Origin: Burkholderiales bacterium
GTDB taxonomy: Bacteria > Pseudomonadota > Gammaproteobacteria > Burkholderiales > Burkholderiaceae_C
Reading direction: 5' to 3'
Length of the DNA: 64,000 bases
Assembly: GCA_016191525.1 (NCBI GenBank)
Contig: JACPOK010000033.1
Location: forward strand, 1 to 64,000
Position numbers and translations under genes: made by a program. The stretch's first letter is position 1; each line of letters opens with the position of its first letter. This document shows positions 20,810-34,450 of the stretch, in pieces. The notes under the pieces were generated by a model. That model ran no database searches and had not been told where the DNA came from. It worked only from the letters and a program-made list of their open reading frames with translations.

Positions 20810-21373
20810 GTGGCGCTGCAGGACATTGTGGAACAAACCGTGACCGGGCTGGGTTACGAGCTGGTGGAGATCGAGCGCTCCGCCGGGGGCTTGCTGCGCA
20901 TCACCATCGACCTGCCCTGGAACGCCGCCGACCCGCAGTCCGTCAACGTGGAGGACTGCGAGAAGGTCACGCGGCAGCTGCAGTTCGCGCTGGAAGTCGA
21001 GGCCATCGAATACAGCCGGCTCGAGGTGTCCTCGCCGGGTATCGACAGGCCGCTGCGCGGCGAGAAGGATTTCGGCCGGTTCACCGGCCAGGTGGTGGAC
21101 ATCACGCTCAAGGCGCCCATGGGGGCGGCGGCGGGCGGGCAGGTGTCGGCCACCCGGAAAAAGTTTCGCGGGACGCTGGAGCGCACCGAGGCGGGCGGCT
21201 GGCAGATCGTTTGGAGCGATGCGCCGGCGGCCAAGCCGGGCCAGAAGGTGAGCGCGAAGAGGGCGCCTGCCCCGCTGCAGGCACTGGGTTTTACGCTGGA
21301 CGAGCTGAGGGAAGCCCGCCTGGCGCCGATCGTGGATTTCAAGGGCCGCAAGCAGGGCGGTGGACTTACGTGA
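20810..21373 (+). CDS. rimP: Ribosome maturation factor RimP
   Basis: A 187-residue cytoplasmic factor needed for 30S subunit maturation. The N-terminal domain begins [20 protein letters not shown] and contains the RimP signature [10 protein letters not shown] and CEKVTRQLQ. The C-terminal Sm-like domain carries [16 protein letters not shown], and the end is [10 protein letters not shown]. Start GTG 20810 has an AGGA ribosome site about 5 bases upstream; an upstream TTG would run through the terminator stem. First gene of the operon, followed 13 bases later by nusA. Confidence 0.95.
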   Translation: MALQDIVEQTVTGLGYELVEIERSAGGLLRITIDLPWNAADPQSVNVEDCEKVTRQLQFALEVEAIEYSRLEVSSPGIDRPLRGEKDFGRFTGQVVDITLKAPMGAAAGGQVSATRKKFRGTLERTEAGGWQIVWSDAPAAKPGQKVSAKRAPAPLQALGFTLDELREARLAPIVDFKGRKQGGGLT

Positions 21374-21386
21374 CAGGAGTTTGGAA

Positions 21387-22883
21387 ATGAATCGCGAATT
21401 GCTGATGCTGGTGGAAGCCATCTCGCGCGAAAAGAACGTCGAGCGTGACGTGGTGTTCGGTGCCGTCGAATCGGCCATGGCGCAGGCCGCCAAGAAACTG
21501 TACGAAGGCGACGTGGACATCCGCGTGGCGGTCGACCGCGACAGCGGCGACTACGAAACCTTCCGCCGCTGGCTGGTGGTGCCGGACGACGCGGGCCTGC
21601 AGAACCCGGACGCCGAAGAAATGCTGATGGACGCCAAGGAACGCATCGCCGATGTGGAAGAGGGCGAGTACATCGAGGAAGGCGTGGAGTCGGTGCCGAT
21701 CGGGCGCATCGGCGCGATGGCGGCCAAACAGGTCATCCTGCAGAAAATCCGCGATGCCGAGCGCGAGATGCTGCTCAACGACTTCATGTCGCGCGGCGAC
21801 AAGATCTTCGTGGGCACCGTCAAGCGCATGGACAAGGGCGACATCATCGTGGAGTCGGGCCGCGTCGAAGGGCGACTGCGCCGCAGCGAGATGATCCCCA
21901 AGGAAAACCTGCGCAACGGCGACCGCGTGCGGGCCATGATCATGGAAGTGGACCTGACGCTGCGCGGCGCGCCCATCATCCTGTCGCGTTCCGCCCCGGA
22001 ATTCATGATCGAGCTGTTCCGCCAGGAAGTGCCCGAGATCGAGCAGGGCCTGCTGGAGATCAAGAGCTGCGCCCGCGATCCGGGCAGCCGCGCCAAGATC
22101 GCCGTGCTGTCCCATGACAAGCGGGTCGACCCCATCGGCACCTGCGTCGGCGTGCGCGGCACCCGTGTCAACGGCGTCACCAACGAGCTGGCCGGCGAGC
22201 GCGTGGACATCGTGCTGTGGTCCGAGGACCCGGCCCAGTTCGTGATCGGCGCGCTGGCCCCGGCCAACGTCTCCTCCATCGTGGTCGATGAAGAGAAGCA
22301 CGCCATGGACGTGGTGGTGGACGAGGAAAACCTCGCCATCGCGATCGGCCGCGGCGGCCAGAACGTGCGCCTGGCTTCCGACCTGACGGGCTGGAAGATC
22401 AACATCATGGACGCCAACGAATCGGCGCAGAAGCAGGCCGAGGAAACCGGCACCATCCGCGCGCTGTTCATGGAAAAACTCGATGTGGACCAGGAGATCG
22501 CCGACATCCTGTTCGCCGAGGGCTTCACCAGCCTGGAAGAAGTGGCCTATGTGCCGATTTCCGAAATGCTGGAAATCGAAAGCTTCGACGAAGACACCGT
22601 GAACGAGCTGCGCACCCGCGCCAAGGATGCCCTGCTGACGATGGAAATCGCCCGCGAGGAAAGCGTGGAGGAAGTCTCGCAGGACCTGCGTGACCTGGAA
22701 GGCCTCACGCCCGAGCTGATCGCCAAGCTGGCCGAAAACGGCGTCCACACCCGCGACGACCTGGCCGACCTGGCCGTCGATGAATTGACCGAAATTACGG
22801 CCCAGTCCGCGGACGAAGCCAAAACCCTGATCATGAAAGCGCGCGAGCACTGGTTCACCACTGCCACCGCCGCTCAAGAGTGA
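21387..22883 (+). CDS. nusA: Transcription termination/antitermination factor NusA
   Basis: A 498-residue RNA-polymerase-binding factor controlling pausing and termination. It has an N-terminal polymerase-binding domain ([18 protein letters not shown]), the S1 domain (about 135-200, with [17 protein letters not shown]), KH1 and KH2 domains ([28 protein letters not shown]), and C-terminal acidic repeats with helix-hairpin-helix motifs, typical of proteobacterial NusA. The ribosome site AGGAG precedes ATG 21387. It is likely to act on its own operon leader upstream of rimP. Confidence 0.97.
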   Translation: MNRELLMLVEAISREKNVERDVVFGAVESAMAQAAKKLYEGDVDIRVAVDRDSGDYETFRRWLVVPDDAGLQNPDAEEMLMDAKERIADVEEGEYIEEGVESVPIGRIGAMAAKQVILQKIRDAEREMLLNDFMSRGDKIFVGTVKRMDKGDIIVESGRVEGRLRRSEMIPKENLRNGDRVRAMIMEVDLTLRGAPIILSRSAPEFMIELFRQEVPEIEQGLLEIKSCARDPGSRAKIAVLSHDKRVDPIGTCVGVRGTRVNGVTNELAGERVDIVLWSEDPAQFVIGALAPANVSSIVVDEEKHAMDVVVDEENLAIAIGRGGQNVRLASDLTGWKINIMDANESAQKQAEETGTIRALFMEKLDVDQEIADILFAEGFTSLEEVAYVPISEMLEIESFDEDTVNELRTRAKDALLTMEIAREESVEEVSQDLRDLEGLTPELIAKLAENGVHTRDDLADLAVDELTEITAQSADEAKTLIMKAREHWFTTATAAQE

Positions 22884-22901
22884 TGGAAGGTACCCAAACA
22901 C

Positions 22902-25787
<2,886 letters not shown>

Positions 25788-25797
25788 CGACGGGTCA

Positions 25798-25820
25798 ACG
25801 GACCGCCTGTGGCGGTCCGT
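25798..25820 (+). terminator. Strong hairpin between infB and rbfA (partial terminator or processing site)
   Basis: ACGGACCGCC (25798-25807) pairs perfectly with GGCGGTCCGT (25811-25820) around TGT. The bases after it (CCTTGTTTATG) make only a weak U-tract and run into the rbfA start, so partial termination, mRNA stabilisation or RNase processing is more likely than full termination. Confidence 0.5.
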
Positions 25821-25828
25821 CCTTGTTT

Positions 25829-26194
25829 ATGAAAAAAGCCGCTCCGAACCGTTCCTTCAAGGTCGCCGATCAGATCCAGCGCGATCTGACGGACCTGATC
25901 GCGCGTGAATTGAAGGACCCGCGGGTGGGCATGGTGACCATCCAGGCGGTGGAGGTCACGCCGGACTACGCGCACGCGAAGATTTTCTTCAGCGTGCTGG
26001 TGGGCGACCCCGCCGGATGCGAGGAAGCGCTGAACCAGGCCGCCGGCTTCCTGCGCAACGGCCTGTTCAAGCGGTTGCACATCCACACGGTGCCCACGCT
26101 GCACTTCCAGTTCGACCGCACGACAGAGCGGGCCGCGGACATGAACGCGCTGATCGCCCAGGCGGTCGCGTCCCGTTCCAAAAACGAGGATTAG
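25829..26194 (+). CDS. rbfA: 30S ribosome-binding factor RbfA
   Basis: A 121-residue 30S maturation factor with a KH-like fold. It begins [20 protein letters not shown] and contains the RbfA signature [20 protein letters not shown], then the conserved region [14 protein letters not shown]. Start ATG 25829 lies 9 bases after the infB hairpin and has no clear ribosome site, so folding of that hairpin could influence its translation. truB starts 2 bases after the stop. Confidence 0.95.
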   Translation: MKKAAPNRSFKVADQIQRDLTDLIARELKDPRVGMVTIQAVEVTPDYAHAKIFFSVLVGDPAGCEEALNQAAGFLRNGLFKRLHIHTVPTLHFQFDRTTERAADMNALIAQAVASRSKNED

Positions 26195-26196
26195 AA

Positions 26197-27147
26197 GTGA
26201 ACGCGCCGCGCACGAGGGTCGTGAGGCGCCCCGTGCACGGGGTGCTCCTGCTTGACAAGCCATTGGGCCTGTCGAGCAACAACGCCCTGCAGAAATGCAA
26301 ATGGCTGCTGCGCGCCGAGAAGGCGGGCCACACCGGCACGCTGGACCCGCTGGCCACCGGCGTGCTCCCGCTGTGCTTTGGCGCGGCCACCAAGTTCAGC
26401 CAGCTGCAGCTCGATGCCGACAAGACCTACGAAGCCGTCGCGCGGTTGGGCGTGAAGACCACCACCGGCGACGCCGAGGGTGAAGTCATCGAGGAGCGCC
26501 CGGTGGATATCACCGACGCGCAGCTGGCCGCGGTGCAAAAGCAGTTCACCGGTGCCATGCGCCAGATGCCGCCGATGTACAGCGCGCTGAAGAAAGACGG
26601 CAAGGCGCTGTATGAGTACGCGCGGGCCGGCGAGGAAGTCGAGCGGGAAGCCCGCGACATCACCGTTTTAGAGCTGAATCTTGCTGCAGAGCGCAGCCAG
26701 TATGCGTGGCCAGCTATCAAAATGGTAGCAAAAGTGAGCAAGGGCACCTACATCCGCACGCTGGCCGAGGACATCGGCGAAGCGCTGGGCTGCGGCGCCC
26801 ACCTGGTCGCGCTGCGACGAGTTGCCACCGGCCACTTCACCGTGGACCAGTGCGTGACGCTGGAGGCACTTGAAGGCATGAGCGAGGCGCAGCGCGCGGC
26901 CTGCGTGAAGCCGGTGGATTCGCTGCTGCCCGGCCACACGCCCGTCATGCTCGATGCCGAGAATGCCGGCCGGTTCCTCTCGGGCCTGCGCCGCCGCGGC
27001 GACTGGCAGGACAACGAACACATCGCGGTTTTTGGCGACGAGCCCCGCGCCCTCCTGGGCACGGGCCACGTCAAGGCCGGAGAACTGATCCCGGGGCGTC
27101 TGCTGAGCCCCCCTGAAATACAGCAAATCCTGGAAACGACGACATGA
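26197..27147 (+). CDS. truB: tRNA pseudouridine(55) synthase TruB
   Basis: A 316-residue enzyme that makes pseudouridine 55 in the T-loop of tRNAs. It has motif [15 protein letters not shown], the catalytic aspartate in [11 protein letters not shown], and later [16 protein letters not shown]. Start GTG 26197 follows GAGG by a good distance. An interspersed palindromic element at 26682-26730 is read in frame ([18 protein letters not shown]) just before the KGTYIR motif. The end overlaps typA by four bases (ATGA). Confidence 0.95.
   Translation: MNAPRTRVVRRPVHGVLLLDKPLGLSSNNALQKCKWLLRAEKAGHTGTLDPLATGVLPLCFGAATKFSQLQLDADKTYEAVARLGVKTTTGDAEGEVIEERPVDITDAQLAAVQKQFTGAMRQMPPMYSALKKDGKALYEYARAGEEVEREARDITVLELNLAAERSQYAWPAIKMVAKVSKGTYIRTLAEDIGEALGCGAHLVALRRVATGHFTVDQCVTLEALEGMSEAQRAACVKPVDSLLPGHTPVMLDAENAGRFLSGLRRRGDWQDNEHIAVFGDEPRALLGTGHVKAGELIPGRLLSPPEIQQILETTT
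26682..26730 (-). repeat. Interspersed palindromic element, copy inside truB
   Basis: On the minus strand it reads TGCTACCATTTTGATAGCTG, then GCCACGCATACTGGCTGCGC and TCTGCAGCA. It shares the TGCTAC...GATAGCTG hairpin and the GCGCTCTGCAGC tail with the copy at 30482-30530. It is read in frame by truB. Confidence 0.7.
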
Positions 27148-28982
27148 CCAACAAGCAAATCCGCAACATCGCCATCATCGCCCACGTGGACCATGGCAAG
27201 ACCACCATGGTTGACCAGCTGCTTCGCCAGTCGGGCACCTTCGCCGAACACGAAAAAGTCGTGGATACCGTGATGGACAACAACGCCATCGAACGCGAGC
27301 GCGGCATCACCATCCTGGCCAAGAACTGCGCCGTGAGCTGGGAAGGCACGCACATCAACATCGTCGACACCCCCGGCCACGCGGACTTCGGCGGCGAGGT
27401 GGAGCGCGCCCTGTCCATGGTGGACGGCGTGGTGCTGCTGATCGACGCGCAGGAAGGCCCGATGCCTCAGACCCGCTTCGTGACCAAGAAAGCGCTGGCC
27501 CTGGGCCTGCGGCCCATCCTGGTCGTCAACAAGGTCGACAAGCCCGGTGCCCGCCCGCAATACGTGGTCGACGCCGCGTTCGACCTGTTCGACAAGCTCG
27601 GCGCGACCAACGAGCAGCTCGATTTCCCCGTGGTTTATGCCTCGGGCATCAACGGCTGGACCTCGATGGACGAAGGCGCGGCCGGCGAGCAGTGGGGCCC
27701 GGACATGTCGGCCCTGTTCAACACCATTCTCGAGCACGTCCCGCCACACGAGGGCGACCCGGAAGCACCGCTTCAGCTGCAGATTTCCGCGATTGATTTT
27801 TCGACTTTCGTCGGCCGCATCGGCGTCGGCCGGATCCATGCCGGCACGATCAAGCCAATGATGGACGTGCTCGTGATGGAAGGCCCGGACGGCAAGTCAT
27901 TCAAGGGCCGGATCAACCAGGTGCTGACCTTCCAGGGCCTGGACCGCGTGCAGGTGACCGAGGCCGGCCCGGGCCACATCGTGCTGATCAACGGCATCAA
28001 CGACATCGGCATCGGCGTCACGCTGACCGACCCGCTGAACCCGGCGCCGCTGCCCATGCTGAAGGTGGACGAGCCCACGCTGACCATGAACTTCTGCGTC
28101 AACACCAGCCCGCTGGCTGGCCGCGAAGGCAAGTACGTCACCAGCCGGCAGATCTGGGACCGCCTGCAAAAGGAACTGCAGTCCAACGTGGCCTTGCGCG
28201 TGAAGGAAACCGGCGAGGAAGGCATCTTCGAGGTCATGGGCCGGGGCGAATTGCACCTGACGATCCTGCTGGAAAACATGCGCCGCGAAGGCTACGAGAT
28301 GGCCGTGTCCAAGCCGCGTGTGGTGTTCAGGGACGTGGGCGGTGTGCGCCATGAGCCCATCGAGCTGGTGACCGTGGACATCGAAGACCAGCACCAGGGC
28401 GGCGTGATGCAGGCCCTGGGCGAGCGCAAGGGCGACCTGGCGAACATGGAGCCCGACGGCCGTGGCCGCGTGCGCCTGGAATACCGCATCCCGGCGCGCG
28501 GCCTGATCGGCTTCACCAATGAGTTCCTGAACCTGACGCGCGGCTCCGGCCTGATCTCCAACATCTTCGACAGCTACGAGCCGTACAAGGGCGAGATCGC
28601 CAGCCGCAAGAACGGCGTGCTGATTTCCATGGACGACGGCTAGATCTTCACCTACGCGCTGGGCAAGCTGGACGACCGCGGCCGCATGTTCGTGCGCGCC
28701 AACGACCCGGTGTACGAGGGCATGATCGTGGGCATCCACAGCCGGGACAACGACCTGGTCGTGAACGCCACGCGCACCAAGCAGCTGACCAACTTCCGCG
28801 TTTCCGGCAAGGAAGACGCGATCAAGATCACGCCGCCGATCGAGCTCACGCTGGAATACGGCGTGGAGTTCATCGAGGAGGACGAGCTGGTCGAGATCAC
28901 GCCCAAGAGCGTGCGCCTGCGCAAGCGCCACCTGAAGGAACACGAGCGCAAGCGCGCCAGCCGCCCGGGCGTGGCCGCCTGA
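27144..28982 (+). pseudogene. typA: Ribosome-associated GTPase TypA/BipA, interrupted by an in-frame amber codon
   Basis: A translational GTPase with [25 protein letters not shown] and NKVDKP motifs, then domains II, III and V. The frame runs from ATG 27144 to a TAG at 28641-28643 (codon 500), then continues in the same frame, with clear BipA C-terminal sequence (IFTYALGKLDDRGRMFVRA and on to RLRKRHLKEHERKRAS), to the stop at 28980-28982. Without the TAG the protein would be 612 residues, the normal length. At the amber position relatives as I know them have an acidic residue, so GAG to TAG is the simplest change. The lost 112 residues form the C-terminal domain used for ribosome binding. Either a nonsense mutation, suppressed or not, or a sequencing error. 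It overlaps truB by ATGA. Confidence 0.88.
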
Positions 28983-28995
28983 TCCTGCGGGGCGC

Positions 28996-29868
28996 ATGAA
29001 GCTCAGCCACACCCAGGCCGTCTTCCTGATGGTCGCGGTGACCCTGATGTGGTCGATCGCGGGGGTGATCACGCGCCACCTGGAGTTCGCCCAGAGCTTC
29101 GAGGTGACGTTCTGGCGCAGCTTCTTCACCGTGGTGTCGCTGCTGGTCATCCTGCCTTTCTTCCAGGGCCGCGCCGTGTTCGGCAAGATCCGCCGCGGCG
29201 ACCGCGCCTTCTGGATTTCCGGCGCCTGCTGGAGCGTGATGTTCACCGCCTTCATGGTGGCCATGACGCTCACCAGCGTGGCCAACGTGCTGGTGACGCT
29301 GGCCGCCGGCCCGCTGTTCACCGCGCTGGTGGCGCGCATCTTCCTGGGCTACCGCATCCCGCCGCGCACCTGGCTGGCCATCGCGGTCGCCGGCGCCGGC
29401 ATCGCCTACATGTTCGGCTCACAGCTCTCCGGCGGCGGCGTGACCGGCACGCTGGTGGCGTTGTGCGTGCCGGTGGCCGGTGCCATCAACTGGACGGTGT
29501 CGCAGCGCTCGCACGCCCAGGGCCGCAATGTCGACCTGGTGCCCGCGGTGCTGGTGGGCGCGCTGATTTCCACGCTGACCACGCTGCCGCTGGCCATGCC
29601 GCTGCGCGCCTCCGGCCACGACATCGGGCTGCTGGCGCTGCTGGGGCTGGTGCAGCTGGCGATTCCGTGCGCGCTGTCAGTGATTTGCGCGCGCGTACTC
29701 AAGGCGCCCGAGATTGCGCTGCTCGCGCTGCTGGAGGTGATATTCGGCATCCTGCTGGCCTGGGTGGGCGCCGATGAGGTGCCGAGCCACACGGTGCTGG
29801 CGGGCGGCGCGCTGGTGGTCGGCGCGCTGGTGGCCAATGAATTGATGGGGTGGAGGCAAAGGGCGTGA
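28996..29868 (+). CDS. EamA/DMT-family transporter
   Basis: A 290-residue inner-membrane protein with about ten hydrophobic helices in two EamA repeats, starting QAVFLMVAVTLMWSIAGVI and with the second repeat from about residue 155. Drug/metabolite transporter superfamily members usually export amino acids or metabolites; the substrate is unknown. It starts 13 bases after the typA frame ends, and its end overlaps the acyl-CoA hydrolase start by four bases (GTGA), so the two are co-translated. Confidence 0.88.
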   Translation: MKLSHTQAVFLMVAVTLMWSIAGVITRHLEFAQSFEVTFWRSFFTVVSLLVILPFFQGRAVFGKIRRGDRAFWISGACWSVMFTAFMVAMTLTSVANVLVTLAAGPLFTALVARIFLGYRIPPRTWLAIAVAGAGIAYMFGSQLSGGGVTGTLVALCVPVAGAINWTVSQRSHAQGRNVDLVPAVLVGALISTLTTLPLAMPLRASGHDIGLLALLGLVQLAIPCALSVICARVLKAPEIALLALLEVIFGILLAWVGADEVPSHTVLAGGALVVGALVANELMGWRQRA

Positions 29869-30923
29869 GCGATATCGTGACCGAGGTGCGGGGCAGCACC
29901 GGTTTCATCACCTTGAACCGGCCGCGCGCGCTGAATGCGCTGTCGCTGCCGATGATCCGCGACCTCACGGCAGCGCTGCTGGCCTGGCGCGACGACGCCG
30001 GCGTTGAACGCGTGGCGATCCGCGGCCAGGGCAAGGAGGGGCCGTTCGGCGTTTTCTGCGCCGGCGGCGACATCCGCTTCTTCCACGTCGTGGCGCTGGC
30101 GGGCGACCCGGCGCTGGAGGATTTCTTCACCGAGGAATACACGCTCAACCACCTGGTGCACACCTATCCAAAGCCCTTCGTGGCCTTCATGGACGGCATC
30201 GTGATGGGCGGCGGCATGGGCATCAGCCAGGGCGCGAGCCTGCGCATCGTCACCGAACGTACCAAGGTGGCCATGCCCGAGACGAGCATCGGCCTGTTCC
30301 CGGACGTCGGCGGGGGCTGGTTCCTCGGCCGCTGCCCCGGCCGCATGGGCGAATACCTGGCGCTGACCGGGCAGGTGATCGATGGTGCGCAAGCGGTCGC
30401 GGCGGGGCTGGCCGACAGGCTGGTGCCGTCGCACGAATTGCCGGGCCTGTGGCAGTCGCTGGAGCATGGCCTGCCGGTGGATGCTACAGAAACGATAGCT
30501 GCCCAAGCACAGCCAGAGCGCTCTGCAGCCCTGATCGACAGGTATTTTTCGCTGGAAAGCGTGCCCGCCATCGTCGCGGCGCTGGAAGCCGATGGCTCGC
30601 CTTGGGCGGCCGAAAAGGCGGCGCTTTTGCGCAAGCGCTCGCCGCTGATGCTGCATGTGACGCTGGAGCAGGTGCGCCGTGCGCGCGCCATGACGCTGGC
30701 CGATGACCTGCGCATGGAGCGCGGCCTGATGCGCCATTGCTTCCACCTGCGTCCCGGGACGGCCAGCGAGACCGTGGAAGGCATCCGCGCGCTGGTGATC
30801 GACAAGGACCAGAACCCGAAGTGGAACCCCGCGCGCATCGAGGACGTGACGCCGGAGATGGTGGCGCCGTACTTCGCCAGCCCCTGGCCGGCGCACGCGC
30901 ATCCGCTGCGCGGTCTGGCCTAG
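29865..30923 (+). CDS. 3-hydroxyisobutyryl-CoA hydrolase-like enoyl-CoA hydratase family protein
   Basis: A 352-residue crotonase-fold enzyme. [10 protein letters not shown] forms the oxyanion-hole region, and [13 protein letters not shown] and [15 protein letters not shown] are the hallmark of the ECH_2 subfamily, where the Glu and Asp of PExxIGLFPD act in hydrolysis of 3-hydroxyisobutyryl-CoA (valine breakdown). The length fits that subfamily rather than 260-residue hydratases. Start GTG 29865 overlaps the upstream stop. An interspersed palindromic element (30482-30530) is read in frame as [17 protein letters not shown] in the C-terminal helical part. The stop overlaps smpB's stop through a shared CTAG. 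Confidence 0.85.
   Translation: MSDIVTEVRGSTGFITLNRPRALNALSLPMIRDLTAALLAWRDDAGVERVAIRGQGKEGPFGVFCAGGDIRFFHVVALAGDPALEDFFTEEYTLNHLVHTYPKPFVAFMDGIVMGGGMGISQGASLRIVTERTKVAMPETSIGLFPDVGGGWFLGRCPGRMGEYLALTGQVIDGAQAVAAGLADRLVPSHELPGLWQSLEHGLPVDATETIAAQAQPERSAALIDRYFSLESVPAIVAALEADGSPWAAEKAALLRKRSPLMLHVTLEQVRRARAMTLADDLRMERGLMRHCFHLRPGTASETVEGIRALVIDKDQNPKWNPARIEDVTPEMVAPYFASPWPAHAHPLRGLA
30482..30530 (+). repeat. Interspersed palindromic element, copy inside the acyl-CoA hydrolase gene
   Basis: It reads TGCTACAGAAACGATAGCTG, then CCCAAGCACAGCCAGAGCGC and TCTGCAGCC. This is the cleanest coding copy and serves as the reference for the family: a GCTA..(6-8)..ATAGC hairpin, a CACAGC-type middle and a GAGCGC/CTGCAGC tail. 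Confidence 0.7.
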
Positions 30924-31393
30924 CGGCTCCTGCTCTTCATCGCGCGCTCGACCTCGCGCTTGCCTTCGCGGTCCTTGATGGTGTCGCGCTTGTCGTGCTC
31001 GGCCTTGCCCTTGGCCAGGGCGATCTCGCACTTCACCTTGCCGGCTTTCCAGTGCAGGTTGAGCGGCACCAGGGTGTAGCCCTTCTGCTCGACCTTGCCG
31101 GTCAGCCGCTTGATCTCTTCCTTGTGCAGCAGCAGCTTCTTGGTGCGCACCGAGTCCGGGCTGACGTGGGTGGAAGCCGTGTTCAGCGGGTTGATCTGGC
31201 AGCCGATGACGAACATCTCGCCGCCCTTGATGACCACGTAGCCGTCGGTCAGTTGCACCTTGCCCTCGCGCAGCGACTTCACTTCCCAGCCTTCCAGCAC
31301 CATGCCCGCCTCGAACTTTTCCTCGAAGAAATAGTTGAAGGCCGCTTTCTTGTTGTCGGCGATGCGGGTCGCGGTTTCGGGTTTTTTGGCCAT
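30920..31393 (-). CDS. smpB: SsrA-binding protein SmpB
   Basis: A 157-residue partner of tmRNA in trans-translation. It has the OB-fold core ([33 protein letters not shown]) and a basic C-terminal tail rich in Lys/Arg and Asp ([14 protein letters not shown]) that enters the decoding centre. It is convergent with the acyl-CoA hydrolase gene, the two TAG stops sharing CTAG (30920-30923). It is divergent from ratA over 60 bases, the common smpB/ratA arrangement in proteobacteria. The tmRNA gene is not in this window. Confidence 0.96.
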   Translation of the reverse strand: MAKKPETATRIADNKKAAFNYFFEEKFEAGMVLEGWEVKSLREGKVQLTDGYVVIKGGEMFVIGCQINPLNTASTHVSPDSVRTKKLLLHKEEIKRLTGKVEQKGYTLVPLNLHWKAGKVKCEIALAKGKAEHDKRDTIKDREGKREVERAMKSRSR

Positions 31394-31453
31394 TGCCTTA
31401 CAGGTGGGGACGCGGGCCGGTATCTACAATGCCCCGCGGGCTCCGCATTCTCT

Positions 31454-31903
31454 ATGAAAACCGTCCATAAATCCGTCCTCATCTGGTACAGCGCCCTGGA
31501 AATGTTCAACCTGGTGACCGACGTCGCCAGCTACGCGCAGTTCCTGCCGTGGTGCGACAAGGCCTCGGTGCTCGAAGAAGACGGGCACGGCATGAAGGCC
31601 GAGGTCGGCATCGCGTTCGGCGGCATCCACCAGACCTTTGTCACCCGCAACGACCACGTGCCCGGCCGCAGGGTCGGCATGAAGCTGGTTGACGGGCCGT
31701 TCTCGCGGCTCGACGGGCAATGGACCTTCACGCCGGTGGGCGATGAAAAGCAGCGCTCGTGCAAGATCGACCTGGAGCTGCACTACGGGTTCGACAACCC
31801 GGCGCTGGGCGCGCTGGTGGGGCCGGTGTTCGACAAGATTGCCGGCAGCCTGGTGGATGCCTTCGTCAAACGCGCCGAGCAGGTTTACGGCGCCCCGGCA
31901 TGA
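31454..31903 (+). CDS. ratA: RatA/coenzyme Q-binding START-domain protein
   Basis: A 149-residue START-like protein (MKTVHKSVLIWYSALEMFNL; DVASYAQFLPWCDKASVLEE; DGPFSRLDGQWTFTPV). The family includes yeast Coq10, which binds ubiquinone, and E. coli RatA, described as blocking 70S association; which role applies here is open. A TACAAT -10 element (31425-31430) lies upstream without a good -35. The stop overlaps the rnfH start (ATGA). Confidence 0.92.
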   Translation: MKTVHKSVLIWYSALEMFNLVTDVASYAQFLPWCDKASVLEEDGHGMKAEVGIAFGGIHQTFVTRNDHVPGRRVGMKLVDGPFSRLDGQWTFTPVGDEKQRSCKIDLELHYGFDNPALGALVGPVFDKIAGSLVDAFVKRAEQVYGAPA

Positions 31904-32235
31904 AGATCCAGGTCACCGTGGCCTGGTCGCCGGCCGCGCGCCAGGTGCATGAATGGGCGCTCAGCCTGGGGCAGGGTGCCACGGTGCTGCAGGCGCTGGA
32001 GGCCTCGGGCCTGCCCGCTCTTGCGCCGGAGATGGACCTGCATGACGCCGCAGTGGGCGTGTGGGGCCGCAAGGCGCGGCTGAACCAGCCGTTGCGCGAA
32101 GGCGACCGGGTGGAGGTCTACCGCCCGCTGAAGGTGGATCCCAAGACCGCGCGGCGCGAGCGCTTCCGTGCGCAAGGCGCGCGGGCTGCGGGCCTGTTCT
32201 CGAAAAAGAGGGCCGGCGCGAAGGCCGGCTACTAG
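31900..32235 (+). CDS. rnfH: RnfH family ubiquitin-like protein
   Basis: A 111-residue beta-grasp protein of the RnfH family (formerly RatB), starting MKIQVTVAWSPAARQVHEW and containing VGVWGRKARLNQPLREGDR and VEVYRPLKVDPKTARRER, both characteristic. ATG 31900 overlaps the ratA stop by four bases, the usual ratA-rnfH pairing. The molecular function is not established; the fold resembles ThiS/MoaD without the terminal Gly-Gly. The C-terminus is Lys/Arg rich. Confidence 0.9.
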   Translation: MKIQVTVAWSPAARQVHEWALSLGQGATVLQALEASGLPALAPEMDLHDAAVGVWGRKARLNQPLREGDRVEVYRPLKVDPKTARRERFRAQGARAAGLFSKKRAGAKAGY

Positions 32236-32246
32236 CCTGCCGCCTG

Positions 32247-32756
32247 CTATTTGCAGTCGGTGGCGATGACGTCCTGCAGGTGCTTGGTTTCGGCGGCGCG
32301 GGCCGCGTCATCCAGCACTTCGCGTTCGCCCTTGGCATTGGTGCGCGCGATCCGCGTGCCCGAGTCGAAATTGGCCTTGGTCTGCTTGGCGCGGGCGCAG
32401 TTGTCGGCCTGGACCTTTGCCCGCTTTTCGTCGTCGGCCTTCTTCTTCTCGGCCTCGGCCGCATCGGCCAGCTTCTTCTTTTCTTCCAGTTCCTTGTCCT
32501 TGCCGGACAGGCGGGGCGCGCTGGCCGGCTTGGCCGGCTTGGCGGCACCCGATGCCGCCGCTTCGGGCTCGGCGGCGGCCACGGACAGCCTGGCGCCCCC
32601 CGGCTGCTTGATGACGCTCTTGGCGGGGATGTCGGCGGGCGGCGCCTGGTCGCTGAAGACCTTGCGGCCGTCCTTGTCGACCCAGACCCACTGGGCCCAG
32701 GTGACGGCCGGCAAAGCGCAGGCGAGCGCGAGGGAGACGATGCGAAACAGCTTCAT
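32247..32756 (-). CDS. Exported DUF4124-domain protein
   Basis: A 169-residue periplasmic protein. The signal peptide [21 protein letters not shown] leads directly into a DUF4124-type beginning ([20 protein letters not shown]). A charged helix rich in Lys/Glu/Ala follows (about 85-120), with two late Cys residues. Function unknown. ATG 32756 is chosen because it opens the signal peptide. It is convergent with rnfH (11-base gap) and divergent from guaB. Confidence 0.85.
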   Translation of the reverse strand: MKLFRIVSLALACALPAVTWAQWVWVDKDGRKVFSDQAPPADIPAKSVIKQPGGARLSVAAAEPEAAASGAAKPAKPASAPRLSGKDKELEEKKKLADAAEAEKKKADDEKRAKVQADNCARAKQTKANFDSGTRIARTNAKGEREVLDDAARAAETKHLQDVIATDCK

Positions 32757-32769
32757 GCAGGCAGTGTAG

Positions 32770-34377
<1,608 letters not shown>

Positions 34378-34378
34378 T

Positions 34379-34447
34379 TCTGGCCAGACTTGAAAGTCAG
34401 GCCAGAAACTGCTAATATTTTGGCCAGAGCAAGCACTTCTGGCCAGA
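34379..34447 (+). promoter_or_regulatory. Four-copy palindromic operator array over the toxin-antitoxin promoter
   Basis: TCTGGCCAGA occurs exactly at 34379-34388 and 34438-34447. One-mismatch copies are TCAGGCCAGA (34397-34406) and TTTGGCCAGA (34419-34428). Start-to-start spacing is 18, 22 and 19 bases, close to two helical turns. The copies lie before the -35, in the spacer, over the transcription start and ahead of the start codon, as expected for cooperative autorepression by the antitoxin. Confidence 0.7.
34390..34418 (+). promoter_or_regulatory. Promoter of the Phd/VapB-VapC operon
   Basis: TTGAAA (34390-34395) and TAATAT (34413-34418) are 17 bases apart. The predicted start is near 34425, giving a leader of about 25 bases. 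It is embedded in the operator array. Confidence 0.65.
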
Positions 34448-34450
34448 ATC

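Noticed and set aside
28641..28643. TAG in typA as a recoded amino acid (pyrrolysine-like)
   Set aside because: No recoding machinery or structure visible, and the codon differs by one base from the expected acidic codon.
28686..28982. Separate small gene after typA
   Set aside because: Same frame as typA and plainly its C-terminal domain, so treated as one interrupted gene.
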